DNA of 50,440 bases from CAYJVB01 sp964373575 (GTDB lineage: Archaea > Aenigmatarchaeota > Aenigmatarchaeia > CG10238-14), in NCBI GenBank assembly GCA_964373575.1, contig CAYJVB010000003.1, forward strand, positions 1-50,440. Direction: 5' to 3'. Of the stretch, positions 25,654-33,784 are shown in pieces. Numbering within the stretch: the stretch's first letter is position 1; each line of letters begins with the position of its first letter. Under the pieces are notes generated by a model, which was given only the letters and a program-made list of their open reading frames with translations, did not search any database and was not told the origin of the DNA. Made by a program: the position numbers and the translations under genes.

Positions 25654-25930
25654 CTATCTCACCACATCTGTCACTATATCTCTAAAGTATACCTCACTTG
25701 GAGTTAAATAATCTATTCCTTGATTGATTCTCTTGTAGTTGTAATATCTAACAAATCCATTCAATGTCTTGAATCTGTCATGTTCTTCTTGATAAGTTCT
25801 ATGCCACCTCTCCACTTTACCAATAGTTGTTGGTCTTCTTTTGCTTGCTGTTATATGTTCTATGCTGTTATCAACACAGAACTGTGTGAACGATGATATA
25901 CCTCCTCTGTGATTAACAAATTGCGGATTA
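25654..25930 (-). mobile_element. 3' remnant of a DDE (rve-type) transposase
   Basis: The minus strand reads HRGGISSFTQFCVDNSIEHI, then GKVERWHRTYQEEHDRF, YYNYKRINQGIDYLTPSEVY and a natural C-terminus. This is the end of an integrase-core transposase of the IS481/IS3 type: the last catalytic Glu in GKVERWHRT and the LTPSEVY tail are present, but the N-terminal part with both Asp residues is missing. The break lies right at the stop of the AbiEii-type gene. The apparent ATG at 25947 lies inside that gene and is not a real start. No terminal repeats are evident. Confidence 0.8.
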
Positions 25931-25934
25931 AGAA

Positions 25935-26672
25935 TTACCCTTTCCAAGGAAGTTTTCCAAATTCAGACAAAATAAAGTCTATCTCTTCTTTGAATGGCGG
26001 GAGTTTTGTGACTATGAGCGTCCCGAGGCTTTTCCACTCTTTTTGCTTTTCCATTATTTTTTGTTTAAATGTTTTCAAGTTAAATTTAGGAGTTTTTTCA
26101 AGAACAAAATTCGCATTTACCTGGATCCCTGATTTGAGCAGAAAGTGAAGGTCGTGGACATCCCTTGATTTGTTTCTCTCATAAATTGCAGATACCTTGT
26201 TGGCTAGCAGTTCCTCTGGAGAAAGCATAGAAAGTTCTATAGGTGGAATATCTGGATATGGTGAATAGAGTGTTTTAGGTTCTGATCTTTGATTTTTTGA
26301 ATAGAGTATTTCTACAGACATTGTTATTTCTCTCGGATGCGAAGGGAAAGATAGGGAAAGTTTCAGGAAGAGCATGTTGCTTGTCCGTTTCTTTTTTAGA
26401 ATATTGCAGTCCGCTCCAAGAAGGCTGAATTCTTTTCTTAGATATTCTGAAAGGTCTTCTGGAATATTCGAAGAATATGCATCTATATCTTCTGAAAACC
26501 TGTCGCCTTTGAGGATCTTCCATATGCATGTTCCACCACCAAAAACTAATTTTGGCATTTTTCTATATAGTAAATGCAGAAGCAGGTCTTGTAAGTAGTC
26601 TTTCCATATCTGATCTATCAACCCCAATCTCCTCATATGCGCATATCTCTTTACTTCGTCCTGTGTCAACAT
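25935..26672 (-). CDS. AbiEii-type nucleotidyltransferase toxin
   Basis: The toxin half of a type IV toxin-antitoxin module. AbiEii/JHP0933-family nucleotidyltransferases block growth after phage attack, probably by transferring nucleotides to RNA. Visible are the active-site signature VFGGGTCIWKI (about residue 43-53) and RFSEDIDAYS, with the paired acidic residues DID, and the C-terminal NKVSAIYERNKSRDVHDLHFLL motif of the family. At 245 aa it is complete. It starts 3 nt after the antitoxin stop, so the two are translated together. A transposase remnant abuts its 3' end. Confidence 0.88.
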   Translation of the reverse strand: MLTQDEVKRYAHMRRLGLIDQIWKDYLQDLLLHLLYRKMPKLVFGGGTCIWKILKGDRFSEDIDAYSSNIPEDLSEYLRKEFSLLGADCNILKKKRTSNMLFLKLSLSFPSHPREITMSVEILYSKNQRSEPKTLYSPYPDIPPIELSMLSPEELLANKVSAIYERNKSRDVHDLHFLLKSGIQVNANFVLEKTPKFNLKTFKQKIMEKQKEWKSLGTLIVTKLPPFKEEIDFILSEFGKLPWKG

Positions 26673-26675
26673 AAT

Positions 26676-27269
26676 TTAACTCCTTTTATCTGCTACTAGG
26701 CTTTTTATTTTCCTTATCACCCTTTTATTTCCCGTAAGCTTTGCATATTTCTTTAAAACAGAAATATCGCAGTCGTCAGCCAGTTTTTTTATCTCATCTT
26801 CTGCCACCCTTCTTGTATAAATGGCATCTATAACTATCTTTTCTTTATTTGCAATAGGTACCCTTATGTTCTCCTTCCAAACAATATTTTCATAACCGAA
26901 CATCATTCTTGGTTCAACCTTATAAAAGATTATTTTTGTTCCTGAAAAATTTATTGTCGACCTAAACCTTTTTCTTGAGGTCACGACTTCCACGGAAAAC
27001 GGTATTTGGTCTGTAAGTTTTCTTAGGCTCATTGCGGTCCAGAGCGATAGATAAGAAGGATTTGTTATATGAGCAGCCACTGCCATGGGATCATCCAGGC
27101 AGGTATATTTTCCCCTCTCAATGTGCTTTATTCTCCCAGATTTAGCTAGCATATGAAGAAGTTTTTTGGAATAGTTTTTTGGAATTTTTTCATTGTGCAT
27201 ATCGTCCAGTGTGAAAACAGGTTTTCTAAATACATGCTCCAGTGCTTTCTTATATTTTATCACAGGCAT
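26676..27269 (-). CDS. AbiEi-type winged-helix antitoxin
   Basis: The antitoxin and autorepressor of the type IV module. It has an N-terminal winged helix (LDDMHNEKIPKNYSKKLLHMLAKSGRIKHIERGKYTCL, about residues 20-60, shown here as the core region) and a C-terminal domain with FSVEVVTSRKRFR and ANKEKIVIDAIYTRR, as in AbiEi proteins. I place the start at ATG 27269 (MPVIKYKKALEH), because a TATA box is centred 25 nt upstream. The longer reading from 27314 would run through the promoter. The protein then has 197 aa. Confidence 0.85.
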   Translation of the reverse strand: MPVIKYKKALEHVFRKPVFTLDDMHNEKIPKNYSKKLLHMLAKSGRIKHIERGKYTCLDDPMAVAAHITNPSYLSLWTAMSLRKLTDQIPFSVEVVTSRKRFRSTINFSGTKIIFYKVEPRMMFGYENIVWKENIRVPIANKEKIVIDAIYTRRVAEDEIKKLADDCDISVLKKYAKLTGNKRVIRKIKSLVADKRS

Positions 27270-27287
27270 GTGTAATAATTTGTTGAA

Positions 27288-27324
27288 TATATATTTAAAC
27301 ATGTAGGTTACCAAAGAAGGTTAC
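27288..27324 (-). promoter_or_regulatory. AbiE promoter with TATA box and short direct repeat
   Basis: On the minus strand TTTAAATATATA (about 27299-27288) is centred 25 nt from the ATG at 27269. Just upstream GGTTAC occurs twice on the plus strand (27306-27311 and 27319-27324). The repeat is short, so an operator role for AbiEi is only a suggestion. Confidence 0.55.
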
Positions 27325-27592
27325 TATCATGGTTATAGATTCTATAGAAAGGTGAATGATCTGGCAAGGTTTGTGTACATTGTCTTTACTGGAATTTAAA
27401 TAGAGACTCCTTCCTAGCTATAAGTTTTTTGTTTTTCAGTACTTGATTGGTAATGTAAAGTAAAATGTCGAATCTTTTCCCAATTCACTTTCAATCTAAA
27501 TCTTTCCTTTCTTGATTCTCTTCTCCAGTTAGAAACCACATAATACGTAAATACGAATTATAAATTTAAAAAAGCCGGGAAAAATATCGTGA
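27325..27592. other. intergenic stretch with a fossil kinase tail
   Basis: This lies between the AbiE promoter and the end of the eL33 gene. Apart from the histidine-kinase remnant at 27436-27528 I see no gene, repeat array or RNA. Confidence 0.5.
27436..27528 (-). pseudogene. fossil C-terminus of a sensor histidine kinase
   Basis: The minus strand reads LEKRIKKGKI, a TAG at 27496-27498, then IESELGKDSTFYFTLPIKY and a stop. Histidine kinase ATPase domains end with G.I.WESE.GKGSTF.FTLP, so the TAG replaces the expected Trp (TGG to TAG). Nothing upstream continues the domain. It is a short, clearly coding-derived relic. Confidence 0.75.
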
Positions 27593-27850
27593 TTAAACCA
27601 GCTGAACCTTACTTCCAATTGCTTGTCCTGGTAAGTTTCTCTCAAATTTTGCTCTTACTATTCCCCTGTTTCCGTGTAGGCCTATAACTTCACCTTTAAT
27701 TTCTTTTCCGCCTGGTGTTTTCCAAACAAGTTTTTTTCCTAGTAAAGACTGGGCTTTATTTTTCGAAGTAACATTATTAACTTCAAGCAAAAGCTGGTTA
27801 ACATTCTGTGTATGCCTTCCTGTTCTGTAACCTAAAATCTGTGCTTCCAT
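27593..27850 (-). CDS. rpl35ae: large ribosomal subunit protein eL33 (L35Ae)
   Basis: A ribosomal protein found in archaea and eukaryotes. The short beta-barrel contains GYRTGRHTQNVNQLLLEV, LGKKLVWKTPGGKEIKGEVIG and the conserved terminal HGNRGIVRAKFERNLPGQAIGSKV (last part, about 60-82). At 85 aa the length is normal. A TATA-like ATTTAAAAAA about 25-30 nt upstream on the minus strand suggests a leaderless gene. Its transcript would run into the kinase fossil and the AbiE promoter region. Confidence 0.95.
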   Translation of the reverse strand: MEAQILGYRTGRHTQNVNQLLLEVNNVTSKNKAQSLLGKKLVWKTPGGKEIKGEVIGLHGNRGIVRAKFERNLPGQAIGSKVQLV

Positions 27851-27966
27851 AACAATCTTCTATAACTCCAAGTTTTTTAAATCTATGTATGCCTACTTCC
27901 CAGACACATCCAAACAGTTATAAGACATAATATAGTTCAATAATATATAATTCAACATGTGATTAC

Positions 27967-28893
27967 ATGAAAAATATAACAACTGCTTTTTTGATTTTTC
28001 TTCTAATATTCCCAATTACTTTTGGTTTGAGCAAACCCTATTTGCAAAAATATGTTAATGACTTTGCTGGTGTTCTTGATGCTGAGTGTAACGCTAAAGT
28101 CAATGATCTTGCATCTCGAATTGAACAAAATTCAACAGCAGAAATTGCAGTTGTAACAATGAATAGCTTGTGTGATGATAGTGGTTGTGAAGATTTAGAG
28201 CAATATGCTAATGGATTGTTTAGAGAAAATGGGATCGGGAAAAAAGATGGAGATAATGGTTTACTTATATTGGTTTTCATTCAAGATAGAAAATATAGGA
28301 TAGAGGTTGGGTATGGCTTGGAAGGAGATATCCCTGATATCGTGTCGCATCAAGTTGCAGAAAAATATATGGTTCCTGAATTTAAGAAAGGGAATTATTG
28401 TGATGGATTGTATAATGCTGTTTATCAATATGGCGAGTATATTCAAGATCCTAGTAAAATAAAAGAAAAAATTACAGAAAAGGACAACTCAAAGTTAGGA
28501 ATATTATTTCTAATAGCATTTTTTTCTATATTTTTCGTTATTTTCCTTTTCCCACTATATAATTTATTTAAATCGAATATTAAACCAGATAAAAAATCGA
28601 AGTTATCATTTCTTCCTGTCATTATTTCATTTCTTGTTTTTATTGAATTTATTTCAATAATAGCTGTTTTAATTTTTCAAGCTGTAAATTTAGTCTCTGA
28701 TGGTTTTGATATATTTATTGTTTCTGTTCTAATTCTGATTATTTTAGTTATTATTCTTATCGTAAAATATGGGAAAAAAAGTGGATCAAGTTGGTATTCA
28801 GGCGGTGGATGGAGTTCTGGTGGTGGGTCAAGCGGAGGTGGAGGATTTGGCGGCGGCAGTTCTGGTGGTGGAGGATCTAGCGGTGGATGGTAA
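27967..28893 (+). CDS. TPM-domain membrane protein (YgcG-like)
   Basis: A secreted TPM domain (PF04536-type, linked elsewhere to photosystem repair or phosphatase-like activity) on a membrane anchor. A signal peptide covers about 1-19. The TPM domain (about 22-160) shows YVNDFAGVLD, TAEIAVVTMNSL, NGLLILVFIQDRKYRIEVGYGLEGDIPD. Two or three membrane helices follow (about 175-195, 215-235, 240-260), and the protein ends in a Gly/Ser-rich tail with repeated SSGGG, typical of YgcG proteins. Extra cysteine pairs (CDDSGC) lie in the domain. It is followed 34 bp later by lemA, the usual partner. Confidence 0.9.
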   Translation: MKNITTAFLIFLLIFPITFGLSKPYLQKYVNDFAGVLDAECNAKVNDLASRIEQNSTAEIAVVTMNSLCDDSGCEDLEQYANGLFRENGIGKKDGDNGLLILVFIQDRKYRIEVGYGLEGDIPDIVSHQVAEKYMVPEFKKGNYCDGLYNAVYQYGEYIQDPSKIKEKITEKDNSKLGILFLIAFFSIFFVIFLFPLYNLFKSNIKPDKKSKLSFLPVIISFLVFIEFISIIAVLIFQAVNLVSDGFDIFIVSVLILIILVIILIVKYGKKSGSSWYSGGGWSSGGGSSGGGGFGGGSSGGGGSSGGW

Positions 28894-28927
28894 ACTTTAA
28901 ATTATGTAGACAATAATATTGTAAGAT

Positions 28928-29515
28928 ATGAGTAAGAAAAATTTTTTATCGACAACTACCATTATTTTAATTGCTGTAGTTGCTCTAGTTTTGTTTGGAG
29001 TGCTATTTCTATGGTCATCTTATAATAACCTAGTCACTAAAGAATTACATGTTGAGAACAAATGGGCTGATGTTCAAGTTCAATATCAAAGACGTATTGA
29101 TCTCATACCCAATTTGGTTAATACAGTAAAGGGGTATGCACAGTTTGAAAAATCAACATTAACAGAAATAACACAATTGAGAACTCAATGGATGGGTGCA
29201 AAGACTGTAGGTGATAAGATAAATGTTGGTACTCAGCTAGATTCGGCAATATCAAGATTGCTTGTGACATTTGAAAATTATCCTGAATTAAAAACTGTTG
29301 AACCAGTTAACAATTTAATGGTCCAGTTAGAAGGTACTGAAAATAGGATTTCTGTTTCAAGAAGAGATTATAATGATGCTGTAAGGGAATATAATACTGC
29401 TTTGAGAGTGGTCCCTACAAATTTAATTGCAAATATGTTTGGGTTTGAAAAGAAACTTTTCTTTGAGGCACAAGCTGGAGCTGAAAAGCCACCGATTGTT
29501 GATATAACAATTTAG
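28928..29515 (+). CDS. lemA: LemA-family protein
   Basis: A membrane-anchored helical protein that commonly accompanies TPM proteins. It has one N-terminal helix (about 10-30, ILIAVVALVLFGVLFLW), then a long antiparallel helical bundle with the family marks YNNLVTKELHVENKWADVQV, YQRRIDLIPNLVNTVKGYA, and RRDYNDAVREYNTALRVVPTNLIANMFGF. At 195 aa the length is normal. It is probably co-transcribed with the TPM gene, although a TATA-like sequence also lies about 30 nt upstream. Its stop overlaps the stop of the convergent nucleotidyltransferase gene by 4 nt. Confidence 0.93.
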   Translation: MSKKNFLSTTTIILIAVVALVLFGVLFLWSSYNNLVTKELHVENKWADVQVQYQRRIDLIPNLVNTVKGYAQFEKSTLTEITQLRTQWMGAKTVGDKINVGTQLDSAISRLLVTFENYPELKTVEPVNNLMVQLEGTENRISVSRRDYNDAVREYNTALRVVPTNLIANMFGFEKKLFFEAQAGAEKPPIVDITI

Positions 29516-30642
29516 TTTTTCTTTTCTTTGTCTTTCAAAACTTTAGATAAATCTTTAATCATGTTCCTGACGAATTCTCTCATTTTGTAAACTTCCTTCT
29601 CATCAACTTTATCTGCCTTCTGACTCTCTATCAGACCTTTCATAACTTCTATTTTCTGCCATATGTCCCAATAATAATCTTCAATCATATGTGAATCTAT
29701 CAATTCTTTTTTGAATATTTCTGGAATTTTCTTTTCATCTTCAGGTAATTTGTTCAATGTTTGCAAAGATGATGTCGCTGCCTTGTACATAACTTCATGA
29801 GTTCTCTCCAAAACTTTTTCCTTCTTTTGTTGTTCTAGAACTGACAATAATTTGAACATCACATTAATGAATTCATCAGATTTTTGTATCCATTCATCGA
29901 CAAATGTTCCAGAGACGTCCATCAACTCTTTGTGTTCTATTTTCTTTCTTATTTCAATCATTTCTCTTAGCCACTCTGCATATTTAGGATCTAGGATACC
30001 AGGCCTTACCATGTATTTAATGACTTCATCGTAAGCCTTGCTAGGGACCGGCGGTTCTAATCCCATGAACATTAAAATTGCTTGAGCTGTGTTTAGCATA
30101 GCATAATAGCAATCTTCAGCCAGCATTAGCAGCTTAACTGTTTTTGCCCTCATCAATTTTTTAGGTGCACCCTCCATGTAGCTTTCTATAGCTTCTCTAG
30201 TTGCGGGTATTCTTCCTGCTTCAAGCAGTCTTTTGAATGGTGTGAAGAAACCTGTGTCATACAAGGCTTTGCCTTCTTTTATGAAGTTGTAGATAATTGG
30301 ATGACCGATTCTTGCATAATCCATAAATTCTGTTAATGTGTAGCTGGGTTGAATAGAAATTGATTTTGATAATACTTTTGCCATTTTGTCCAAGTCCTCA
30401 TCTATTTTGACTTTCTTATCAAATGGGAGATCATTTTCAGTGTCATCTAGTATAACAAAAAGATCAATATCGGATTTACTTTTGAACTCACCTCTGGCAA
30501 CAGAACCCATAACAACAATAGCTTTAACCATTGCACCGTATTTGTCAAGAATTTGTTTCTTTACAGTTTCAACTTTTTCATTGATTTCTTTTTCAGATAA
30601 AGGCTTCTCTTTTTTTTCAGCTTCCTTTTTTTCTTTTACCAT
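29512..30642 (-). CDS. nucleotidyltransferase with C-terminal helical domain carrying a HEPN-like motif
   Basis: A DNA polymerase beta-type (MNT) nucleotidyltransferase fused to a helical domain. After a Lys/Glu-rich leader, the catalytic signature VVMGSVARGEFKSKSDIDLFV (G-S-x10-D-x-D, about residues 43-63) is intact. The helical part includes EMIEIRKKIEHKELMD near 230, a match to the RxxxxH motif of HEPN domains. MNT-HEPN pairs are often toxin-antitoxin modules in which the MNT protein modifies HEPN; here both are in one chain. Its ATG overlaps the stop of the upstream paralogue (TAATG), so the two are translationally coupled. Confidence 0.75.
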   Translation of the reverse strand: MVKEKKEAEKKEKPLSEKEINEKVETVKKQILDKYGAMVKAIVVMGSVARGEFKSKSDIDLFVILDDTENDLPFDKKVKIDEDLDKMAKVLSKSISIQPSYTLTEFMDYARIGHPIIYNFIKEGKALYDTGFFTPFKRLLEAGRIPATREAIESYMEGAPKKLMRAKTVKLLMLAEDCYYAMLNTAQAILMFMGLEPPVPSKAYDEVIKYMVRPGILDPKYAEWLREMIEIRKKIEHKELMDVSGTFVDEWIQKSDEFINVMFKLLSVLEQQKKEKVLERTHEVMYKAATSSLQTLNKLPEDEKKIPEIFKKELIDSHMIEDYYWDIWQKIEVMKGLIESQKADKVDEKEVYKMREFVRNMIKDLSKVLKDKEKKN

Positions 30643-31511
30643 TAAATCAAACCACCGTAATCATAATCCTGCAATTCTTTCGGCAATAGTTTTTTCATCC
30701 TTTCAATTAAATCGACTGCCAAAGACATGGCTTTTTGAAGATGCTGAACTTCAACTTTCTTTATTTTTTCATGATCAATATCTTTCCACAATTGATTTAG
30801 CTCTTCAAATTTTTCAATAAAAATTTTCTCAAGCTTTTTCTCGCTAACTAGTTTATTTAGCAAGTCTGACATGTGTCTAGGATCAGGTGTTTCTTGATAA
30901 TAATGCATGATGACGGACTGGCAGGCATCGGTGGCTGCATAACGTAAATCAAAGATCATAGCTTTCATTCCAGCTTCAACTCGTTTTATAATAGCTTCAG
31001 CGGATTTTGTTTTAAGTCCTACTGTTTCTTCACTTGGTGGAAGTAAGCCTGCTTTTAACATTCTTTGAACTGGTTTGATAAAACCTGTATCGTAGATTAC
31101 AAGGCCAATACGAAGATAGTTAAATAGCTCGGGAGAGCCACGTTTCATCCAGCCCCAGAATTCTGTTAAGCTGGTTATTTGAACATGTAGTCCTTTCATA
31201 TCTTGCTGGGTTAAGAGTTGGATTTGAGCACGTATTCTGTTAATATCTTCGGTGCTTTTAGTTGCTGTATCATCGACTACAACCCATAGATCCACGTCGG
31301 ATGTAGCTTTCATTTCACCTCTAGCTGCTGAGCCAAAGATTAGAACTGATTTTATCAGATCGCCGTGAGATTTTTTTATTCTGTTTGTGAAATCGATAAC
31401 TTTAGCATAAAATTCCTTCTTCGTTATATCCTGTTCTTCTGTGCTCTTTAAGTCTGATTTTTTAGGTAGAAATGGTCTTTCCAATTCTTTTGCAAGCTTG
31501 TCTATTGTCAT
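30642..31511 (-). CDS. nucleotidyltransferase paralogue (289 aa)
   Basis: A paralogue of the following gene. The signature LIFGSAARGEMKATSDVDLWVV (about residues 48-69) preserves G-S-x10-D-x-D. The helical C-terminal domain aligns in outline, but the position of the RxxxxH motif reads WKDIDH (about 243-248), so the Arg is lost. It is the first gene of the pair. A pair with one intact and one degenerate HEPN-like site suggests complementary roles, for example an active and a regulatory subunit. The gap of 122 bp to the 81-aa gene may hold its promoter. Confidence 0.75.
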   Translation of the reverse strand: MTIDKLAKELERPFLPKKSDLKSTEEQDITKKEFYAKVIDFTNRIKKSHGDLIKSVLIFGSAARGEMKATSDVDLWVVVDDTATKSTEDINRIRAQIQLLTQQDMKGLHVQITSLTEFWGWMKRGSPELFNYLRIGLVIYDTGFIKPVQRMLKAGLLPPSEETVGLKTKSAEAIIKRVEAGMKAMIFDLRYAATDACQSVIMHYYQETPDPRHMSDLLNKLVSEKKLEKIFIEKFEELNQLWKDIDHEKIKKVEVQHLQKAMSLAVDLIERMKKLLPKELQDYDYGGLI

Positions 31512-31633
31512 GGATATACATTCCCCTTACTGTATATAAAATTAACTACTGTTTGATGATTATAGTTAATTTTCTTTGTATGTAATATAAAAATAGAATT
31601 AGGTTAATAAAAAGTTGGTATAGTTTACTGAGA

Positions 31634-31879
31634 TTATGCCGATGTTCTTACTGCCATATATTGAGCAACAGTTTCATAACGTTCTTCGCTGTGTTCCAGT
31701 ACTCGACGAATATATGATAAGGTATAAAGAGCTGGTAATTCCGGATCAACGTACATATTAAGAAAACGATCAAATCCGTTACCTGTTTGTGAACGAAAAG
31801 CGTCACTCAGTTCCAAGAAATTATTGCCGGAAATAATAACCTTTCTGGTTCCATCTAAGTACACATCCCAAAATCCCAT
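31634..31879 (-). CDS. small hypothetical protein (81 aa)
   Basis: An 81-aa soluble protein with a beta-rich start (MGFWDVYLDGTRKVIISGN) and a helical remainder (ALYTLSYIRRVLEHSEERYETVAQYMAV). I do not recognise a family. It is the third gene behind the two ~620-aa proteins on the same strand, 39 bp after the 621-aa gene, which suggests one transcript. The start is the first ATG; an AT-rich TATA-like stretch lies just upstream. Confidence 0.55.
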   Translation of the reverse strand: MGFWDVYLDGTRKVIISGNNFLELSDAFRSQTGNGFDRFLNMYVDPELPALYTLSYIRRVLEHSEERYETVAQYMAVRTSA

Positions 31880-31918
31880 AATAATAATTTGATAGATAAA
31901 GTTAAATTTCTTTTGAGA

Positions 31919-33784
31919 TTATCTCAACTCTTCCTTCAACCAATCTTCTGGCCTCTTTCCTGCCTTTAATGCTGCTGTGCTCAATAAAGTGTGTTCTTCT
32001 TCTGGCTGTCTTAGCATACCTTTCAATGGTTCAAAGGCATGTTGGAATACAGCAATTTTTTGCCTGCCATAATCTCTTGTACCTTCCGATATTGCAAAGA
32101 ATGTTTCTGGTAAATTGTTTGGTTCTATGTCTTTTTCCAAATTTTCAGCTATTGCTCTTAGTGCGATTATACTGCCTTTGAAGGGGTCGTCACCTCCACC
32201 TCTTTCGAAAAGTAAATATACCAACTCGTCTTTGCCAAGCCCTGTCTTTCTTAATTCCCATAGCAATTGATAAATAATTATTCTGTCTGCTATTTCTATC
32301 GGTTTGTGCGCATGCAACGGAGTAGGATAGTTAGCGTGGATCATCTTTGTCAAATAACCAACATCGCTAAATGTTTGGACCATTTCCCGCATCTCAACAA
32401 GCGGGTCAACACCCTGCATAGCCAATTGTTCGAAGTCGAAAATAAGATTTAGTTTATTCCAATATGGCTTACCTTCATTTTTCATTACTTCCCTTGTAGC
32501 CTTAATTGCAATATAAATTTGTCTAGGTCTCCACAAAAGATATCTACCAGCAACAGAAGGATCTCTTGCGTCAGGATTTTCAAAACCAATTATTATGTCG
32601 TTAATATATTTTTTGAATTTTTCGAACTCCTCTTTTCTTTTTTGCGGAGAAAGCTCATATATAAATTTCAAATTATCTTCCAGTTCTTTTGGTAATTCAT
32701 TTCTTAACCATTCAAAGGCTTTTTTAACAATACCTTGAAGAAATTTTGCAGCAACAGCACCGTAAAAAAATTCTTTAAAAAAATAGTCTTCATGATCAAA
32801 TGCATTATCTATTGCTGTGTTAAGCCATTGGGGATCTGCTGTGGGATTGTCAAAGTTATATCTATAAGGGTCGTCTCTTAATTTACTCATGTATGGCTCT
32901 GTTTTAGTCATCATATCCCATATCAAATCATTTTCTAACCACATCCAATGTAATATTATTTTATAGGCAAGCACATAGGAACCAACACGTCCAGAAGAAA
33001 TTTCTGCATACCATTTTTGCCCGCTATCTAAAAATTGCCTTAACAATGGTTTCAATAACTGGTCCTTCAATTGCTGTTCTATTTGTCCTACTAGTTCGGA
33101 GGTTACTTGTTCTCCTGCTCTTTCTCTTCTCTTTATTTCAGTATCCAATGCTCGTCGAACTCTTTCTGTAGCTATATGGCCATAAATTGCAATCGCAATC
33201 TCAGATTTTTCAGGATCGTATTCATTTTCAACTAACCAGTCCTTCATCTTTTGGGACGAAGTAACTGCAGCTCTAATAGGATTTCCTTCCCAGTCACACA
33301 TAGAAATTTCTAGTCTTCTTCCGGCAAACGTAATCATTTCAAGCCACTCATTCAATGAAGAGTGAAAATTCACCAACCCGCAACCACCAAATATCGCAGA
33401 TTTCAATGACCCTTTTATGTGTTCATATGCTTCGTACCAAACAACTCTATCTGGAATGCCAATAGGCACTTGCAAGCTTCCATGCAGAGTTAAATCCACG
33501 CTCTGATGTTCAGCGATTCTTCTTATTTCGAAACCTTCACTGAAATTGATTTCGTTAAAAATATCTGAAGCGATATCGATAGCGCTAACACCTCGAGTAA
33601 GGATATAACCTACTTTCTTTTCCAGTGTCTGTATTTGTGGGTCAGCAGCCACTTTGTATAAACCAGTAGATGCGGATACTTTAAAACCGCCCTTGTTGTT
33701 CTGTTTTTTTGCATTATTGTTATTAACTGTTTGCCGCACCGTTTCATTAGGAAATATTTTTGCCAAGAAATCCATTAGAGCCAT
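31919..33784 (-). CDS. uncharacterised 621-aa protein, possible TIM-barrel-like core
   Basis: I do not recognise a named family. After an Asn/Lys-rich linker (about 15-35), the part SVDLTLHGSLQVPIG, EAYEHIKGSLKSAIFGGCGLVNFHSSL and LEISMCDWEGNPIRAA (about 94-185) has the strand-helix order and paired His residues seen in AP-endonuclease/xylose-isomerase-type TIM barrels. A long helical insertion lies around 200-420, and the barrel-like pattern resumes with YLLFERGGGDDPFKGSIIAL near 535. A metal-dependent enzyme is a guess. It overlaps the upstream 620-aa gene by 10 nt, so the two are coupled. No membrane helix is seen. Confidence 0.65.
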   Translation of the reverse strand: MALMDFLAKIFPNETVRQTVNNNNAKKQNNKGGFKVSASTGLYKVAADPQIQTLEKKVGYILTRGVSAIDIASDIFNEINFSEGFEIRRIAEHQSVDLTLHGSLQVPIGIPDRVVWYEAYEHIKGSLKSAIFGGCGLVNFHSSLNEWLEMITFAGRRLEISMCDWEGNPIRAAVTSSQKMKDWLVENEYDPEKSEIAIAIYGHIATERVRRALDTEIKRRERAGEQVTSELVGQIEQQLKDQLLKPLLRQFLDSGQKWYAEISSGRVGSYVLAYKIILHWMWLENDLIWDMMTKTEPYMSKLRDDPYRYNFDNPTADPQWLNTAIDNAFDHEDYFFKEFFYGAVAAKFLQGIVKKAFEWLRNELPKELEDNLKFIYELSPQKRKEEFEKFKKYINDIIIGFENPDARDPSVAGRYLLWRPRQIYIAIKATREVMKNEGKPYWNKLNLIFDFEQLAMQGVDPLVEMREMVQTFSDVGYLTKMIHANYPTPLHAHKPIEIADRIIIYQLLWELRKTGLGKDELVYLLFERGGGDDPFKGSIIALRAIAENLEKDIEPNNLPETFFAISEGTRDYGRQKIAVFQHAFEPLKGMLRQPEEEHTLLSTAALKAGKRPEDWLKEELR

